Position numbers and translations under genes: made by a program. A stretch of DNA of 64,000 bases from the NCBI RefSeq assembly GCF_007565055.1, contig NC_044560.1, positions 82,217,295 through 82,281,294 of the forward strand, written 5' to 3'. The notes under the pieces are model-generated. The model was not told the origin of the DNA. It searched no databases and was given only the letters and a program-made list of their open reading frames with translations. Positions 22,745 through 33,613 of the stretch are shown here, one piece after another (position 1 is the stretch's first letter; each line of letters starts with the position of its first letter). The stretch comes from Rhinopithecus roxellana (taxonomy: Eukaryota; Chordata; Mammalia; Primates; Cercopithecidae).

Positions 22745-22749
22745 ATTGG
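22745..22749 (-). promoter_or_regulatory. inverted CCAAT box (ATTGG)
   Basis: ATTGG within 'caggattggtggac', on the ZCCHC17 side of the CRE. Confidence 0.55.
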
Positions 22750-22789
22750 TGGACGGAGCTGGCGACCTCCCTAGGCGCGCTGGGTCTTG

Positions 22790-23005
22790 TGGGTGGAAAC
22801 GCACTGGCTGACTGGGGTCGGCCGTTTAGTTCAGCGCTGGGAGTCGGGTCCCTGGAGCTGACGCCTAGTACGTATGAGGAAGAGCTGGGTGGGTGGTTGC
22901 CTGAGTCTGGAGGCGACGCCTCGGTTGTGCAGTCTGAAGCTGCCCTTCTCAGCTGAGTGTGCTGATAGCAAGGGGTGGGAGGCGGGCCCCGAGTCCCCAG
23001 CTGTG
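22790..23005 (+). other. ZCCHC17: probable ZCCHC17 exon 1 (5' UTR)
   Basis: No coding part of ZCCHC17 is upstream of 36145, so a non-coding first exon is expected here in the CpG island. The best donor is 'GCTGTG' followed by GTAAGT at 23006. A weaker alternative is GTACGT at about 22869. The start is a guess. cDNA alignment would decide both ends. Confidence 0.45.
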
Positions 23006-23429
23006 GTAAGTAGTAGCATGGGCTCCCTTTCCGGGCGGGAGCGGAGCCTTGGGGTCTCTGGCGGCAAATCCCAGCCCCTGCGGCTCCCTTCTTCAAGAGC
23101 GCCCGTCGTGGCCAGTCCTGTGCCGGGCATTCCCAGGGGGAAAGGCCTGTGTCCCAACTTCCTCCGGTGCCCCATTTGGCCGAGGAGGCTGACTTGTTTC
23201 TGCCACTGATTTTGCAGTTTTTGATTAAGGCCTAGTCTATGCCCCTCTGAGAGAGACAATAATGAAGGAAATGTCCGACTCCTTCTCCAGAGCATAGTCT
23301 TGTTGAGAAATTTGAGACTCATGCTCATGAACGTGGTCATTGCGTCAGTCGTCCAGCTGATACTTATTTAGCAGCGCGTTGGGGGTACGTCGTGAACCAG
23401 ACACGGCCCCTACCCTCAGGGCGTTTAAG

Positions 23430-24960
23430 TCTGGTGGGGAAAACGTTAAACAATGACCTCACTAATACATGGAAATGCCTCCTAGTGCTGTTTGATGCTA
23501 TGAGTGCCTGAAATAAGCAGGAAGGTTTTTCAGAGGAAAAGATGCCTGCTCTGGTAGCTGCAGGAAGAATTGTAATTAATTAAGTGAAGAGGTAAAGGCA
23601 GAACCTTCCATAGAGAACTACTTGTTCAGAGCCCTGAGGCACTTGGGAGGAAAAATGACTGAAAGCACAAAGAGCCAGTGTGACTGATACAAAGAGAATG
23701 AAGGGGAGTATGGTACAAGATGAAGCTGTACGTGATAGCGGTCAGACCTTGCAGGAATTTGTAGCTTTTATTTTAAAACGGATGGGATACCACTGAGCCG
23801 TCTTCCCCCAGTGGGGTGTGGTGGAGGAGGGGGCTTGATCTCTCAGGCTCAGTGGTGTGAACAGATTGGGGCTGGGGAAGCCCTAGTCGATATATGTGGA
23901 CCACGTAGGATATGCAGTAATCCTGGTCAGAGATGTCAGTGAGGACTGAGATATGGGTGGAACTGCAGAGAATTGGACAGATTCTAGAGGTATGTAGGAG
24001 GTAAAATGGGCGGAACTTGGTGAAGGGTTGATTTTAGTGAGTGAAGACGGGAGTCAAAGGTAACTCAGGTTTCTGGCTTATGTAGTTGAATAGATGGTGG
24101 TACCATTCACTCACTATCACAGAATCCCCCAAGCTGGATAGGGAACACTAGAAGACGACTAGAGACCAGTTTTTTTTTTTGTTGTTGTTTGTTTGTTTGT
24201 TTGTTTGTTTTCGCGGGGAAGAGGTTCTTGCTCTGTTGCCCAGGCTGGAGTGCGGTGACACAATCTCGGCTCACTGCAACCTCCACCTCCCAGGTTCAAG
24301 CAATTCTCCTGCCTTAGCCTCCCCAGTAGCTGGGATTACAGTCGCCACTGCTGCGCCCGGCCAATTTTTGTATTTTTGTTGGAGATGGGGTTCCACCGTA
24401 TTGGCAAGGCTGGTCTCCAACTCCTGGTCTCAAGTGATCCACCTGCCTCGGCCTCCCAAAATTCTGAGATTACAGGCTTGCGCCACTGCTCCCAGCTGAG
24501 ACCAGTTTTGATTGATTGATTGATTGTGTGGGGTCATTCATGACATCCAGGAGGCAGTTTGAAACACAGCTTTGTGCTCAGAAGAGAGATTTGTGTTGGG
24601 AATATAAAACTGGGGATAATTTGTATGTACGTGAATTGTGCCGTAGGTGTGGATAAGGTCACCTAAGTCAGAACCTTGACTAGTTCCAACATTTAATGGT
24701 GAAGAACAGGTGGATGAACCTACAGGAGATACAGAAGGAAGGAAGGAAGACTGGAGGAATGTTTCAGAAGCAAAAGAATGATTTGTGATAGAAACGTCTA
24801 GAATTTAATAACATGAAGATTGAAAAATATATTTTGGCTTTTATCATCATGGAGGTCATGGTAACGTTAGCAAGAGTTATTTTGTTGGTGTGATTGGGCA
24901 AAAAGCCAGATATGAGGCAAGGATTTGGACAAGAAAATGTAGGTAGTGAACCTACACAAT
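23430..24960 (-). repeat. L2 LINE fragment, Alu-interrupted
   Basis: Antisense L2 ORF2: 'ttcagaggaaaagatgcctg', 'cagagccctgaggcactt', 'gtaatcctggtcagagatg' and 'gaattggacagattct' occur in order. It continues at 24520-24700 with 'catccaggaggcagtttg'. The Alu at 24171 interrupts it. It covers the same L2 part as 21195-21690. Confidence 0.65.
24171..24496 (-). repeat. Alu with (TTTG)n tail
   Basis: Minus-strand Alu with a (GTTT)n tail, 'cttgctctgttgcccagg' to 'gctcccagct'. Confidence 0.9.
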
Positions 24961-25877
24961 ATTTTTCATAGATATGATTGTAAAGAGGAGGAGAGGATGC
25001 GCTAACCGATGGGGATAAGGGATTATCCAGGATCCAATTGAGGATACAACTGAGAAATTTGAGAATATTGTAGAAGATTTGAAAGTCATTGTGGAGTGTG
25101 GGAGAGTGAGGTTACTAGAGAAATGTAGGATGCAAGGAAAAAAAATTAAAAACTTTTCCAGCATATTCAGTGGTTTAGTGCATACGTGGAGAAAACCTGT
25201 CTGGGTATGGCAAGGACATCGCTTGCTCAAGACACATTCTAACCTCTAATATGTCTTCTCTTACTGAAAAATCTGGAAAACTAAAAACCATTTTCTAGAC
25301 TCCTTTGCATCTAAGGTGAAAATTGAATTTGGAACTGAGTTAAATGTGAAGAGAAGGAGGGTATGAGTCATCCAGTTTTGCTGCCAGTCATGGCAATAAG
25401 TTCTCCAGTCAATAGCTCCCTGGTTTGGTGACTTGCTGCAGTAATAGCCATAACTTTCTTGGATTGTGGCAAAGGTGGTGTTATTTTGTGGTTTAGGTGT
25501 TGTTCCTGGAAGTTCTGCCAAAGTCTTTTATTGCAGTACATCCCTTTCTGCTTAAATGGGTTCTGTTGTCTGCAACTGTCCCTGACCAGGTTAGAGGTAC
25601 TGCCAGACAGTAAACTATAAAGACAGAGTTAAAGGGAGTTTAGGGTGTTGTTGGAATGATGGGCTATGGAATCTAAGCTGGTTTGGAAGAAAACTGAAGA
25701 AAAAGGGGAGGGCTGATAGATTGAAAGAAAATAGAGGCCAATAAATCAGGGTTCTAATGAGGTCAAAGAACAGTATTCTCTGCTAGAGGATTTCTGTTTA
25801 TCCTAAAAGGCTTACTCAGTTATCTGTTTAACTTCCCTATTTCCCCCAGACCCTCTTTCTCTTCCTAGCTACTACTT

Positions 25878-26170
25878 TTGTTTGTTTGTCTTGAGACAGG
25901 GTCTCTGTTGTCCAGGCTGATTGCAGTGGCGTGATTATGGCTCACTGTAGCCTTGACCTCCCAGGCTCCAGTGATCCTCCCACCTCAGCCTCTCCAGTAG
26001 GTGGGACTACAGGTATGCACCACCATGCCTGGCTAATTGTTGTATTTTTTGTGGAGATAAGGTCTTGCCATGTTGTCTAGGCTGGTCTCAAACTCCTGGC
26101 CTCAAGCGATCTTGCCGCCTTGGTCTCCCAATAGTGCTACGATTATAGGCATAAGCCACCATGCCTGGCC
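25878..26170 (-). repeat. AluJ
   Basis: Minus-strand Alu, 'cttgagacagggtctctg' to 'catgcctggcc'. Confidence 0.88.
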
Positions 26171-26280
26171 ACCCAGCTTCTGCCTTAGCACTTATCACAT
26201 TGCAGTATAATTGGTCACCATTATCCCTATCAGACTAGGAGGTCTTTGAGAACAGGGACCGTGTTGAAATGGGTGGTTTA

Positions 26281-26590
26281 GGCCGGGCGCGGTGGCTCAC
26301 TCCTGTAATCCCAGCACTTTGGGAGGCCAAGGCAGGTGGATCACCTAAGGTCAGAAGTTTAAGACCATCCTGACCAACATGGTGAAACCCTGTCTCTATT
26401 AAAAATACAAAAATTAGCTGAGCATGGTGGTGTATGGCTATAATCCCAGCTACTTGGGAGGCTGAAGCAGGAGAATTGCTTGAACCTGGGAGGAGGTTGC
26501 AGTGAGCTAAGATCGTGCTATTGCACTTCAGCCTGGGTGACAAGAGTGAAACTCCATCTCAAAAAGAAAAAAAGAAAAAAAGAAAAAAAG
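26281..26590 (+). repeat. AluS
   Basis: Full-length plus-strand Alu 'ggccgggcgcggtggctc' with an (AAAAG)n-like tail. Confidence 0.92.
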
Positions 26591-26609
26591 GGTGGTTTAG
26601 TGGCAAGTG

Positions 26610-26745
26610 TGTGTGGCTCTTGGAATGGCCTAAGATTTGTCTCTTTCTTGCTATGTGGTTTTGGACAAGTTACTTCATTCCTGTAAAGTAGGATTACTTG
26701 CTTTGTAGAGGAGTTTTAAGGATTGAAAGCAGGTTTATAAAGTAT
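26610..26745 (+). repeat. MIR
   Basis: 'tcttgctatgtggttttgg', 'acaagttacttcattcc' and 'gttttaaggattgaaa' match the MIR core order. Confidence 0.6.
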
Positions 26746-26959
26746 TTTATATAAAAACAACAATCAATAGCATACTGAATTGATCAATTAACAATGTAAA
26801 TGGGGTAAAATTAAATACTTCACTATTTTAGTAGACAATTTCCATGTCTTACACTGTGCTAGGCATTGGAGATTTGGGGAGGAAGGATATGATGTGCAAG
26901 ACAAGGGCATGCTTACAACAATTCCACATTCTACAAAGGGAGGAAAAAAATGTCCCTAA

Positions 26960-27175
26960 AAATGATTTGAATCCCATCTCCATCATTCATATTTTACAAT
27001 CTTGAACAAGTTTACTTAGCTTCTCTTGTGTCCTCATTTTTAAAATGGCAATGATAATTGCCTGTTTTATGGGATAGTCAAGAAGAGAATTATTGAATTT
27101 CATGAAGATAAATTTTTAAAAAGAAAATTAAGAGAAGTAAAGCTCTTAGATTAATACATGGCAGATGTGAAGCAC
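26960..27175 (+). repeat. MIR
   Basis: 'atttgaatcccatctccat', 'ttgaacaagtttacttagc' and 'ctcatttttaaaatggcaa' follow MIR order. Confidence 0.6.
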
Positions 27176-27458
27176 TCAAATATTAGCTATTATAAGGCTT
27201 TGAAGAGATCTTAGGAATAATTGACTGAAAGAGTAGTGTTGGGTGGTAGAATAAGTGCTGATCCTGGGGTCTTGTACCAATGTTGCTAACTGTGAGCAGC
27301 CTTTGTCACATCACTTGGCTTCATTTTCAGTTGCATAAGAGTAATAGGTTTAATTATTTCCATAATTCCTTTAAGCTTTTGCATTTTCTGAGTTCATCTT
27401 TTGTGTATTTCCTGGCATTTTACTATTCCTCTTTCCTGCTTTTGGCTATTTTCTCAAC

Positions 27459-27896
27459 AGGTCCATAACTGGAATTTGAAAGGAAGAAGCATCTATCTTA
27501 CATGGTCACTCTAGAGTTTGGTGGGAGGGAGAAAAGTTGGACCACCAGTTTGACATTTGGAAGTGTCCCGGCCGGGTGCAGTGGCTCACACCTGTAATCC
27601 TAACACTTTGGGAGGCTGAGGCTAGCGGATCATTTGAGGTCAGGAGTTTGAGACCAGCCTGGCCAACATGGTGAAACCCCATCTCTACTAAAAGTACGCA
27701 AATTAGCTGCGTATGGTGGTGCATGCCTGTAGTCCCTGCTACTCAGGAGGCAGAGGTGAGAGAATCGCTTGAATCCGGGAGGCGGAGGTTGCAGTGAGTC
27801 GAGATTGCACCACTGCACTCCAGCCTGGGCAACAGAGCAAGACTCCGTCTTAAAAAAGTAAAAATTAAAAAAAAAGTGTTACATCTGTTGATCTGT
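27459..27896 (+). repeat. source copy of a 438-bp inverted duplication
   Basis: About 111 bp of unique sequence, then an Alu and about 22 bp of flank. The whole block reappears reverse-complemented at 28428-28865 with the same length. In the 112 bp outside the Alu (27459-27570) I count three mismatches. Its Alu has an 'aagtgt' target duplication, so the Alu inserted here first. Confidence 0.9.
27570..27874 (+). repeat. AluS in source block
   Basis: Plus-strand Alu, 'ggccgggtgcagtggctc', flanked by 'aagtgt'. Confidence 0.92.
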
Positions 27897-28416
27897 CCAA
27901 CATATTAAATGGGACCTAGCTCCTCCTCCTTCTATATCCTTTAGACCATAAAGTGTTCCCCCCTCTTTCTCTACCTGTGCTTGGCATATAGTAAGGCTCA
28001 TTTCACTCATTTAGAAAAACTGAGTACTTGTAGTATATCAGGAACACAAAATCAAATAAGAAATGGTCCTTAGTTTTAGTTTGAATGAATGGATCCGGAC
28101 CTTGCTCGTCCTAGCCTCTTCCATTAATGATACCCACATTGCTTCCTCTAATGTTGGGACCTAGTTAGTGTTACAGCTATACTGTACAAAATTTAGATTT
28201 AGGCCGTGTATTAGCCCATTTTCACACTGCTCTAAAGAACTCCCTGAGACTGGGTAATTATAAAGGAAAAAGGTTTAACTGACTCACAGTTCTGCATCGC
28301 TTAGGAGTCCTCAGGAAACTTATATCTCATGGCGGAAGGTGAAGGGGAAGCAAGGCACAACTTATGTGGTGTCAGAGGAGAGAGTGTGAGAGAGAGCAAG
28401 AGAAACTTTTAAGCCA

Positions 28417-28427
28417 CATTTAAGCCA
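28417..28427 (+). repeat. 11-bp target duplication, left copy
   Basis: CATTTAAGCCA, repeated exactly at 28866-28876, immediately bounding the inserted block. Confidence 0.9.
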
Positions 28428-28865
28428 ACAGATCAACAGATGGGACACTTTCTTTTTTATTTTTATTTTTTTAAGACAGAGTCTTGCTCTGTCGCCCAGG
28501 CTGGAGTACAGTGGTGCGATCTCGACTCACTGCAACCTCCTCCTCCCGGATTCAAGCGATTCTCTCACCTCTGCCTCCTGAGTAGCTGGGACTGCAGGCA
28601 TGCACCACCATGCCTGGCTAATTTGTGTACTTTTAGTAGAGATGGGGTTTCACCATGTTGGCCAGGCTGGTCTCAAACTCCTAACCTCAAGTGATCCACT
28701 AGCCTCAGCCTCCCAAAGTGTTAGGATTACAGGTGTGAGCCACCGCACCCAGCCGGGACACTTCCAAATGTCAAACTGGTGGTCCAACTTTTCTCCCTCC
28801 CACCAAGTTCTAGAGTGACCATGTAAGATAGATGCTTCTTCCTTTCAAATTCCAGTCATGGACCT
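28428..28865 (-). repeat. inserted copy of the 438-bp block (inverted)
   Basis: Reverse complement of 27459-27896, placed inside the MaLR LTR between exact 11-bp direct repeats. It has no terminal poly-A; the only A-rich stretch is internal and belongs to the copied Alu. This looks like a templated insertion rather than ordinary L1-driven retroposition. Confidence 0.9.
28450..28754 (-). repeat. AluS in inserted block
   Basis: Minus-strand copy of the Alu at 27570. It was carried along by the duplication and is not an independent insertion. Confidence 0.92.
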
Positions 28866-28876
28866 CATTTAAGCCA
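28866..28876 (+). repeat. 11-bp target duplication, right copy
   Basis: CATTTAAGCCA, identical to 28417-28427. Confidence 0.9.
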
Positions 28877-29072
28877 TCAGATCTGTGAGAACTCCCTCAC
28901 TATCATGAGAACAGTCTAGGGGAAACTGCCATGATCCAGTCACCTCCCACCAGTCCCACCCCCAGCATGTGGGGATTACAATTCAAGATGATATTTGGGT
29001 GAGGACACAAAGCCAAACCATATTAGATTGTGAATTCTTTTTGAGGTATAGTGCTTCAGAATGCAGGCTCTT

Positions 29073-29358
29073 GGCTGGGTACCATGGCTCATGCCTGTAA
29101 TCTCAGCCCTTTGGAGGGCTGAGGCAGGAGGATTGCTTGAGCCAGGAGTTCAAGACCAGAATGGGCAACATAATGAGATCCTGTCTTAAAAAAAATTAGC
29201 CAAGCTCATTGGTGTGTTTCTGTCCCAGCTACATGGGAGGCTGAGGTGGGAGATAGCTTGAACCCAGGAGGTCAAGGCTGCAGGGAGCCATGTTTGGACC
29301 ATTGCACTGTGGCCTGGACAACAGAGTGAGACCCTGCCTCAGAACAAAAAACAAAACA
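29073..29358 (+). repeat. AluJ
   Basis: Diverged plus-strand Alu, 'ggctgggtaccatggctc' to 'gagaccctgcctcag'. Confidence 0.85.
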
Positions 29359-29714
29359 AACTGTGCAGGCTCTGGAGTCATGATTCTGTCTCTGTTCATA
29401 TCCTAGTATTTTTAATTAGCTTACTTTGCTCTCAATTCCAGCACAGCTTAAAGATAAATTAAAATTCCTTTAAATTCTTTAGGGTTCTAGTCAATTAGTA
29501 CTCTTAAGTAACAAAATCTAAATCCAAACAAGCTGGAAAATGATAACAACAAAAATCTTGACCAGGTCAGTAAGGTGACACATTAAATGAAGTTCCAAAA
29601 AGGCTATAAAGTGTCTGCCAATTTAATATTGTTCTTTAAACTTTTCCTTGCTTGGGGGATAAGAGGACAGGATGTGTAGGATTTTTTTCCCAGTTGCATG
29701 TATACTTTAAAAAA

Positions 29715-30175
29715 ATTTTTTTGAAACAATCACAAAATTACGGAAGCAGGTACAGATAACATTTTTCTGAATTATTTGAGTTAAAATTGCTGACCCAATA
29801 CTCCAACAGCCCTGAAAACTTGTTTTCCTACAAACAAGGACATTCTCCTCTATAGCCACAGTGTAATTACCAACATTATGAAATTAACATTGCATTACTT
29901 CTTTGATCCTCAGGCCCCACCTCTCGATGCTCAAGCTCTTACTGCCCATTCTGGGCTGCTCCAATGTGTGCCCTCATCACCCTACTCTTCTCTATATTAC
30001 AGTTCTCTTTGGGGATTTCTTCCTCACACAACATAGACTCTGACCTCACTCTGGGCTACCATTTCTTCTCTTATATCCTTTACTTCCATCCCATACATTT
30101 CTTGCTCTGCCCCTTGTTTTGGAAAGAGGGTAGCTAGTAATTGGTCCCCTGTTGCTTCCCTATATAACACAGTTG
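29715..30175. repeat. second copy of the LINE-derived block
   Basis: 'ttgaaacaatcacaaaatta' and 'ttgctgacccaatactcc' mirror the 9930-11715 block, ending 'ccctatataacacag'. It is internally deleted compared with that copy. Confidence 0.4.
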
Positions 30176-30322
30176 TTTAAAACATTGAAGGAAAATGCTT
30201 TGTTCTGCGTTCAGAACTATTGCAAGGCAACTCCAAATGGTGTACCTCAATCCTTGTCAACTTACTGGCTCTTTTAAGTGTATGAATGTGGTCCTGTCTG
30301 GCTATCTTAATGTTACATACAC

Positions 30323-30618
30323 TCTTTTTTTTTTTTTTTCTTTCTGAGACAGAGTCTCTGTTGCCCAGGGTGGAGTGGCACAATCTTGACTCACTGCAAC
30401 CTCCACCTCCCATGTTCAAGCGGTTCTCCTGCCTCAGCCTCCCGAGTGGCTGGGATTACAGGTGCCCACCACAATGCCCGGCTAATTTTTGTATTTTTAG
30501 TAGAGGTGGGGTTTCATTGTGTTGCCCAGGCTGTTCTTGAACTCCTAGGCTCTAGTGATCCACCCCCCTTGGCCTCCCAAAGTGCTGGTATTAACAGGTG
30601 TGAGCCACCATGCCTGAC
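30323..30618 (-). repeat. Alu
   Basis: Minus-strand Alu, 'tctgagacagagtctctg' to 'accatgcctgac'. Confidence 0.9.
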
Positions 30619-30639
30619 TTGATGATATATATTATATAT

Positions 30640-30937
30640 TTTTTTTTTTTTTTTTTTTTTTGAGATGGAGTCTCACTCTGTCGCCCAGGCTGGAGTGCAG
30701 TGGTGCCATCTCGGCTCACTGCAAGCTCTGCCTCCTGGGTTCACGCCATTCTCCTGCCTCAGCCTCCCGAGTAGCTGGGATTACAGGCGCCGGCCACCAC
30801 ACCTGGCTAATTTTTTGTATTTTTAGGAGAGACAGGGTTTCACCATGTTAGGATGGTCTTGATCTCCTGACCTCGTGATCCACCCACCTCGGCCTCCCAA
30901 AGTGCTAGGATTACAGGCGTGATCCACCATGCCCGGC
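30640..30937 (-). repeat. AluY
   Basis: Minus-strand Alu with about 22 T, ending 'catgcccggc'. Confidence 0.92.
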
Positions 30938-31318
30938 TGTATACTCTTTAAAAAAAGTAGCAGAACTCTTCTTTTTTCCAAGTGAAATCTTACACAGCAT
31001 TTCAATGTGTAAACTGGATCAAAGCAGAATACATTGTAACAGTAGGCACCCTTCCAGTAATTCTCACTCACTCCCCCTTTCATTGTGGCCCACCAAAAGG
31101 CTGGGATATTAACTGTGAATCAGTAATAATTGGCCTTTGCCTAATTACTGAGGAGAAGCTTCTACCCAACTGCTCTGAGTGGGACTTCCCCCAGCTCTCG
31201 TTTCTTTAGGGGTTCTACTCCCCCAGCCTTTGGTATGGAGGCTCACCTCTGGTTGGTTGACTTAGAGGCAGCCTCGTTGGTCTCGGACCTTGTGGTGACC
31301 TAGATATTTCAGAGTTGA

Positions 31319-31622
31319 CTTTTTTTTTTTTTAATCTTTTTGAGACAGAGTTTCATTTTGTCGTCTAGGCTGGAGTACAGTGGTATGATCACTGCTCAGT
31401 GCACCCTCCATCTCTTGGGCTCAAGTGATCCTCCTGCCTCAGCCTCCTAAGTAGCTGGGACTATGGGCACGTGCCACCATGCCGAGCTAATTTATTTTAT
31501 TTTTTGTATTTTTAGTAGAGATAGGGTTTTACTGTGTTGTCCAGGCTGGTCTGGAACTCATGACCTCAAGTGCTTAGCCTTCCAAAGTGCTGGAATACAG
31601 GCGTGAGCCACCATGCCCAGCC
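31319..31622 (-). repeat. AluJ
   Basis: Minus-strand Alu, 'tgagacagagtttcatttt' to 'catgcccagcc'. Confidence 0.88.
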
Positions 31623-31627
31623 ATAAT

Positions 31628-31770
31628 TTTTTTTTTTTTTTTTAAGTATTTGTGTAGATGGGGTGTAGCTATGTTGCCCAGGCTGGCCTTGAACTTCTGG
31701 GCTCAAGCATTCCTTCCACCTTGGCCTTCCAAAGTGCTGGGATTACAGGCATGAGTTACTGTGCCTAGCC
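31628..31770 (-). repeat. Alu left-monomer fragment
   Basis: A monomer-length minus-strand piece directly after the preceding Alu. 'agttgacttttt' occurs on both outer sides of the pair. Confidence 0.75.
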
Positions 31771-31924
31771 TGAAAGTTGACTTTTTAAGAATAAATTTGG
31801 ATTAACTAAGGAGCCTCTGGGTAACCACGGTAGAACCCTAGGTTTCTACAGAATTTGAAAAAAGTTTTATATTCCATGTTTAAAAAATGACAACCATTTA
31901 CTTTCCTGAAATTGTAAACCTGTT

Positions 31925-32662
31925 ATAGTTATACCCCCTTGTTCATGGGGGATACATTCTAAGACCCCCATTGGATCCCTAAAATTGTGGCCACTGCTGA
32001 ACCCAGTTGCTATCAATTGGAAAACGTTTCTGTTTGTATTTTCTACCCACAAATTTAATGCCTCTCCATCTTAACTAAGCACTTATCATACACTGTGGCT
32101 GTAACTTTAGCAGTTTGAGGTGTAACAGCAAAACTAACATGAATTTTTTTTCTTCCTCACAATTTCAGACATTGAGGACTCATTGTTACTATAGATCTTA
32201 GCAACCTTAGCATACAATTTTTTTCCCCTTGAGAACTTTCACTTTTTCACTTAAAGGAAGCGCTTTACAGCTTCTCTTTGGCGTACCGAAATTGCCAGCG
32301 TTACTACTCTGCTTTGTGGCCATTATTAAGTAAAGAAAGGATTATTTGAACACAAGCAGAGATACTTCAGCAGTCAGTCTGATAACCAAGATGGCTACTA
32401 TGTGACTAATGGGCACTTAATATACACTAAGTGACTAGTGTATGCAGCATGGATACGCTGAACAAAGGGGATGATTCATATCCCAGATGGAACAGAGTGG
32501 GATGGCACAAGATTTCATCACACTAATAAGAACAACATAATAGTATTAAACTTATGAATTGTTTATTTCTGGAATTTTTCATTTGGTGTTTTTGGACCGT
32601 GGTAGACTGTGAGTAACTGCAACTGTGGAAAGTACAGCTGTGGATGGGGGGAGTACTGTACT
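31925..32662. mobile_element. Tigger-type DNA transposon (MER2/Tigger2-like)
   Basis: The left end has 'tacattctaagacccccatt' and the right end 'ggggggagtactgta'. These are pogo/Tigger-style inverted termini as seen in short internally deleted elements. No intact transposase frame. Confidence 0.65.
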
Positions 32663-32699
32663 GTTAGATTTCAGGCTTTCCCTCAAAAATGCATGCCAG

Positions 32700-33296
32700 T
32701 TTTTTTGAGATAAGGTCTCACTGTGTCGCCCAGGCTGGATTGCATTGGCGTGATCGTACCTCACTGCAGCCTTGATATCTCCTTAGCTCAAGTGATCCTC
32801 TTGCTTCAGCTTCCAAAGTAGCTGGGATTTTAGACTGATGTCACCACACCTGGCTGATTTTTTTCTTTTTTTCCTTTTTGGAGACAGAGTCTCACTTTGT
32901 CACCAGGCCAGACTGTAGTGGCACGATCTTGGCTCACTGTAGTCTCCGCCTCCTGGGTTCAAGCAATTCTCCTGCCTCAGCCTCCCAAGTACCTGAGACT
33001 ACAGGCATGTGCCACTATGCCCAGCTAATTTTTGTATTTTTAGTAGAGACGGGGTTTCACCATGTTGGCCAGGATGGTCTCGATCTCTTGACCTTGTGAT
33101 CCGCCCGTCTTGACCTCCCAAAATGCTGGGATTATAGGCGTGAGCCACCATGCCTGGCTGATTTTTTCTTTTTTAAAGTGGAGATAAAATCTTGCTGTGT
33201 TGTCCAGGCTGGTCTTGAACTCCTGGCCTCAAGTGATCCTCCCGCCTTAGCCTCCCAAAGTGCTGGGATTACAGTCCTGAGCCACTGCACCTGGCC
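32700..33296 (-). repeat. AluJ interrupted by Alu
   Basis: The outer minus-strand Alu runs 'gagataaggtctcactgtg' to 'ccacacctggctgat'. It resumes near 33175 with 'gtggagataaaatcttgc' and ends 'gcacctggcc'. Confidence 0.85.
32872..33158 (-). repeat. Alu nested in AluJ
   Basis: Minus-strand Alu flanked by copies of 'gattttttctttttt'-like target sequence. Confidence 0.88.
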
Positions 33297-33448
33297 CCAG
33301 TTTCCTTCTTGAAGAATTGCACGGGGTTTCTTAGGCCACTGTTCTACAGGAGTTGCAAATCTGGGAGCACTAAACCTAGCTTTTTATATGCTGATCACAG
33401 CAGAAGTCTGTAAGCAACAATGTAAGTTCATTTCTGCTTTTGACTTTT

Positions 33449-33613
33449 TTTTTTTTGAGACGGAATCTTGCTCTGTTGCCTAGGCTGGAGTGCAGTGGCC
33501 CAATCTTGGCTCACTGCAGCGTCCGCCTCCCCAGTTCAAGCGATTCTCCTGCCTCAGCCTCCAGCGTAGCTGGGATTACAGGTGCCAGCCATCATGCCTG
33601 GCTAATTTTTATT
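33449..33613 (-). repeat. Alu, right half only
   Basis: The minus-strand right arm of an Alu stops at 'catcatgcctggctaattt', immediately before another Alu. Confidence 0.85.

Larger units (their letters stand above)
22543..22800. promoter_or_regulatory. bidirectional SNRNP40/ZCCHC17 promoter
   Basis: Lies between the SNRNP40 start codon and the likely ZCCHC17 first exon. It is TATA-less and GC-rich, with four CCAAT boxes, one GC box (CCGCCCCC at 22680-22687) and a CRE. Both genes should be broadly expressed from it. Transcription start sites cannot be set from sequence alone. Confidence 0.8.
22290..23120. other. CpG-rich island over the shared promoter
   Basis: The densest CpG and G+C stretch in the window. 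It contains SNRNP40 exon 1, the intergenic promoter and the likely ZCCHC17 first exon, and no interspersed repeat. No exact CpG ratio was computed. Confidence 0.85.
28207..29025 (-). mobile_element. MST/THE1-type MaLR LTR, interrupted
   Basis: The antisense LTR runs from 'tgtattagcccattttcac' through 'gagactgggtaatta' and 'atggcggaaggtgaaggg' to 'aagccaaaccatatta'. It is broken between 28427 and 28866 by the 438-bp block. This non-autonomous ERVL-MaLR LTR has no coding capacity. Confidence 0.88.

Noticed and set aside
22831..23340. Long open frames on both strands across the CpG island (169 aa minus; 104 and 111 aa plus)
   Set aside because: High G+C lowers stop-codon frequency. They overlap each other and the promoter/5' UTR, and match no protein I recognise.
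31231..31310. Possible tRNA-like stretch
   Set aside because: No A-box/B-box pairing or cloverleaf stems could be drawn.
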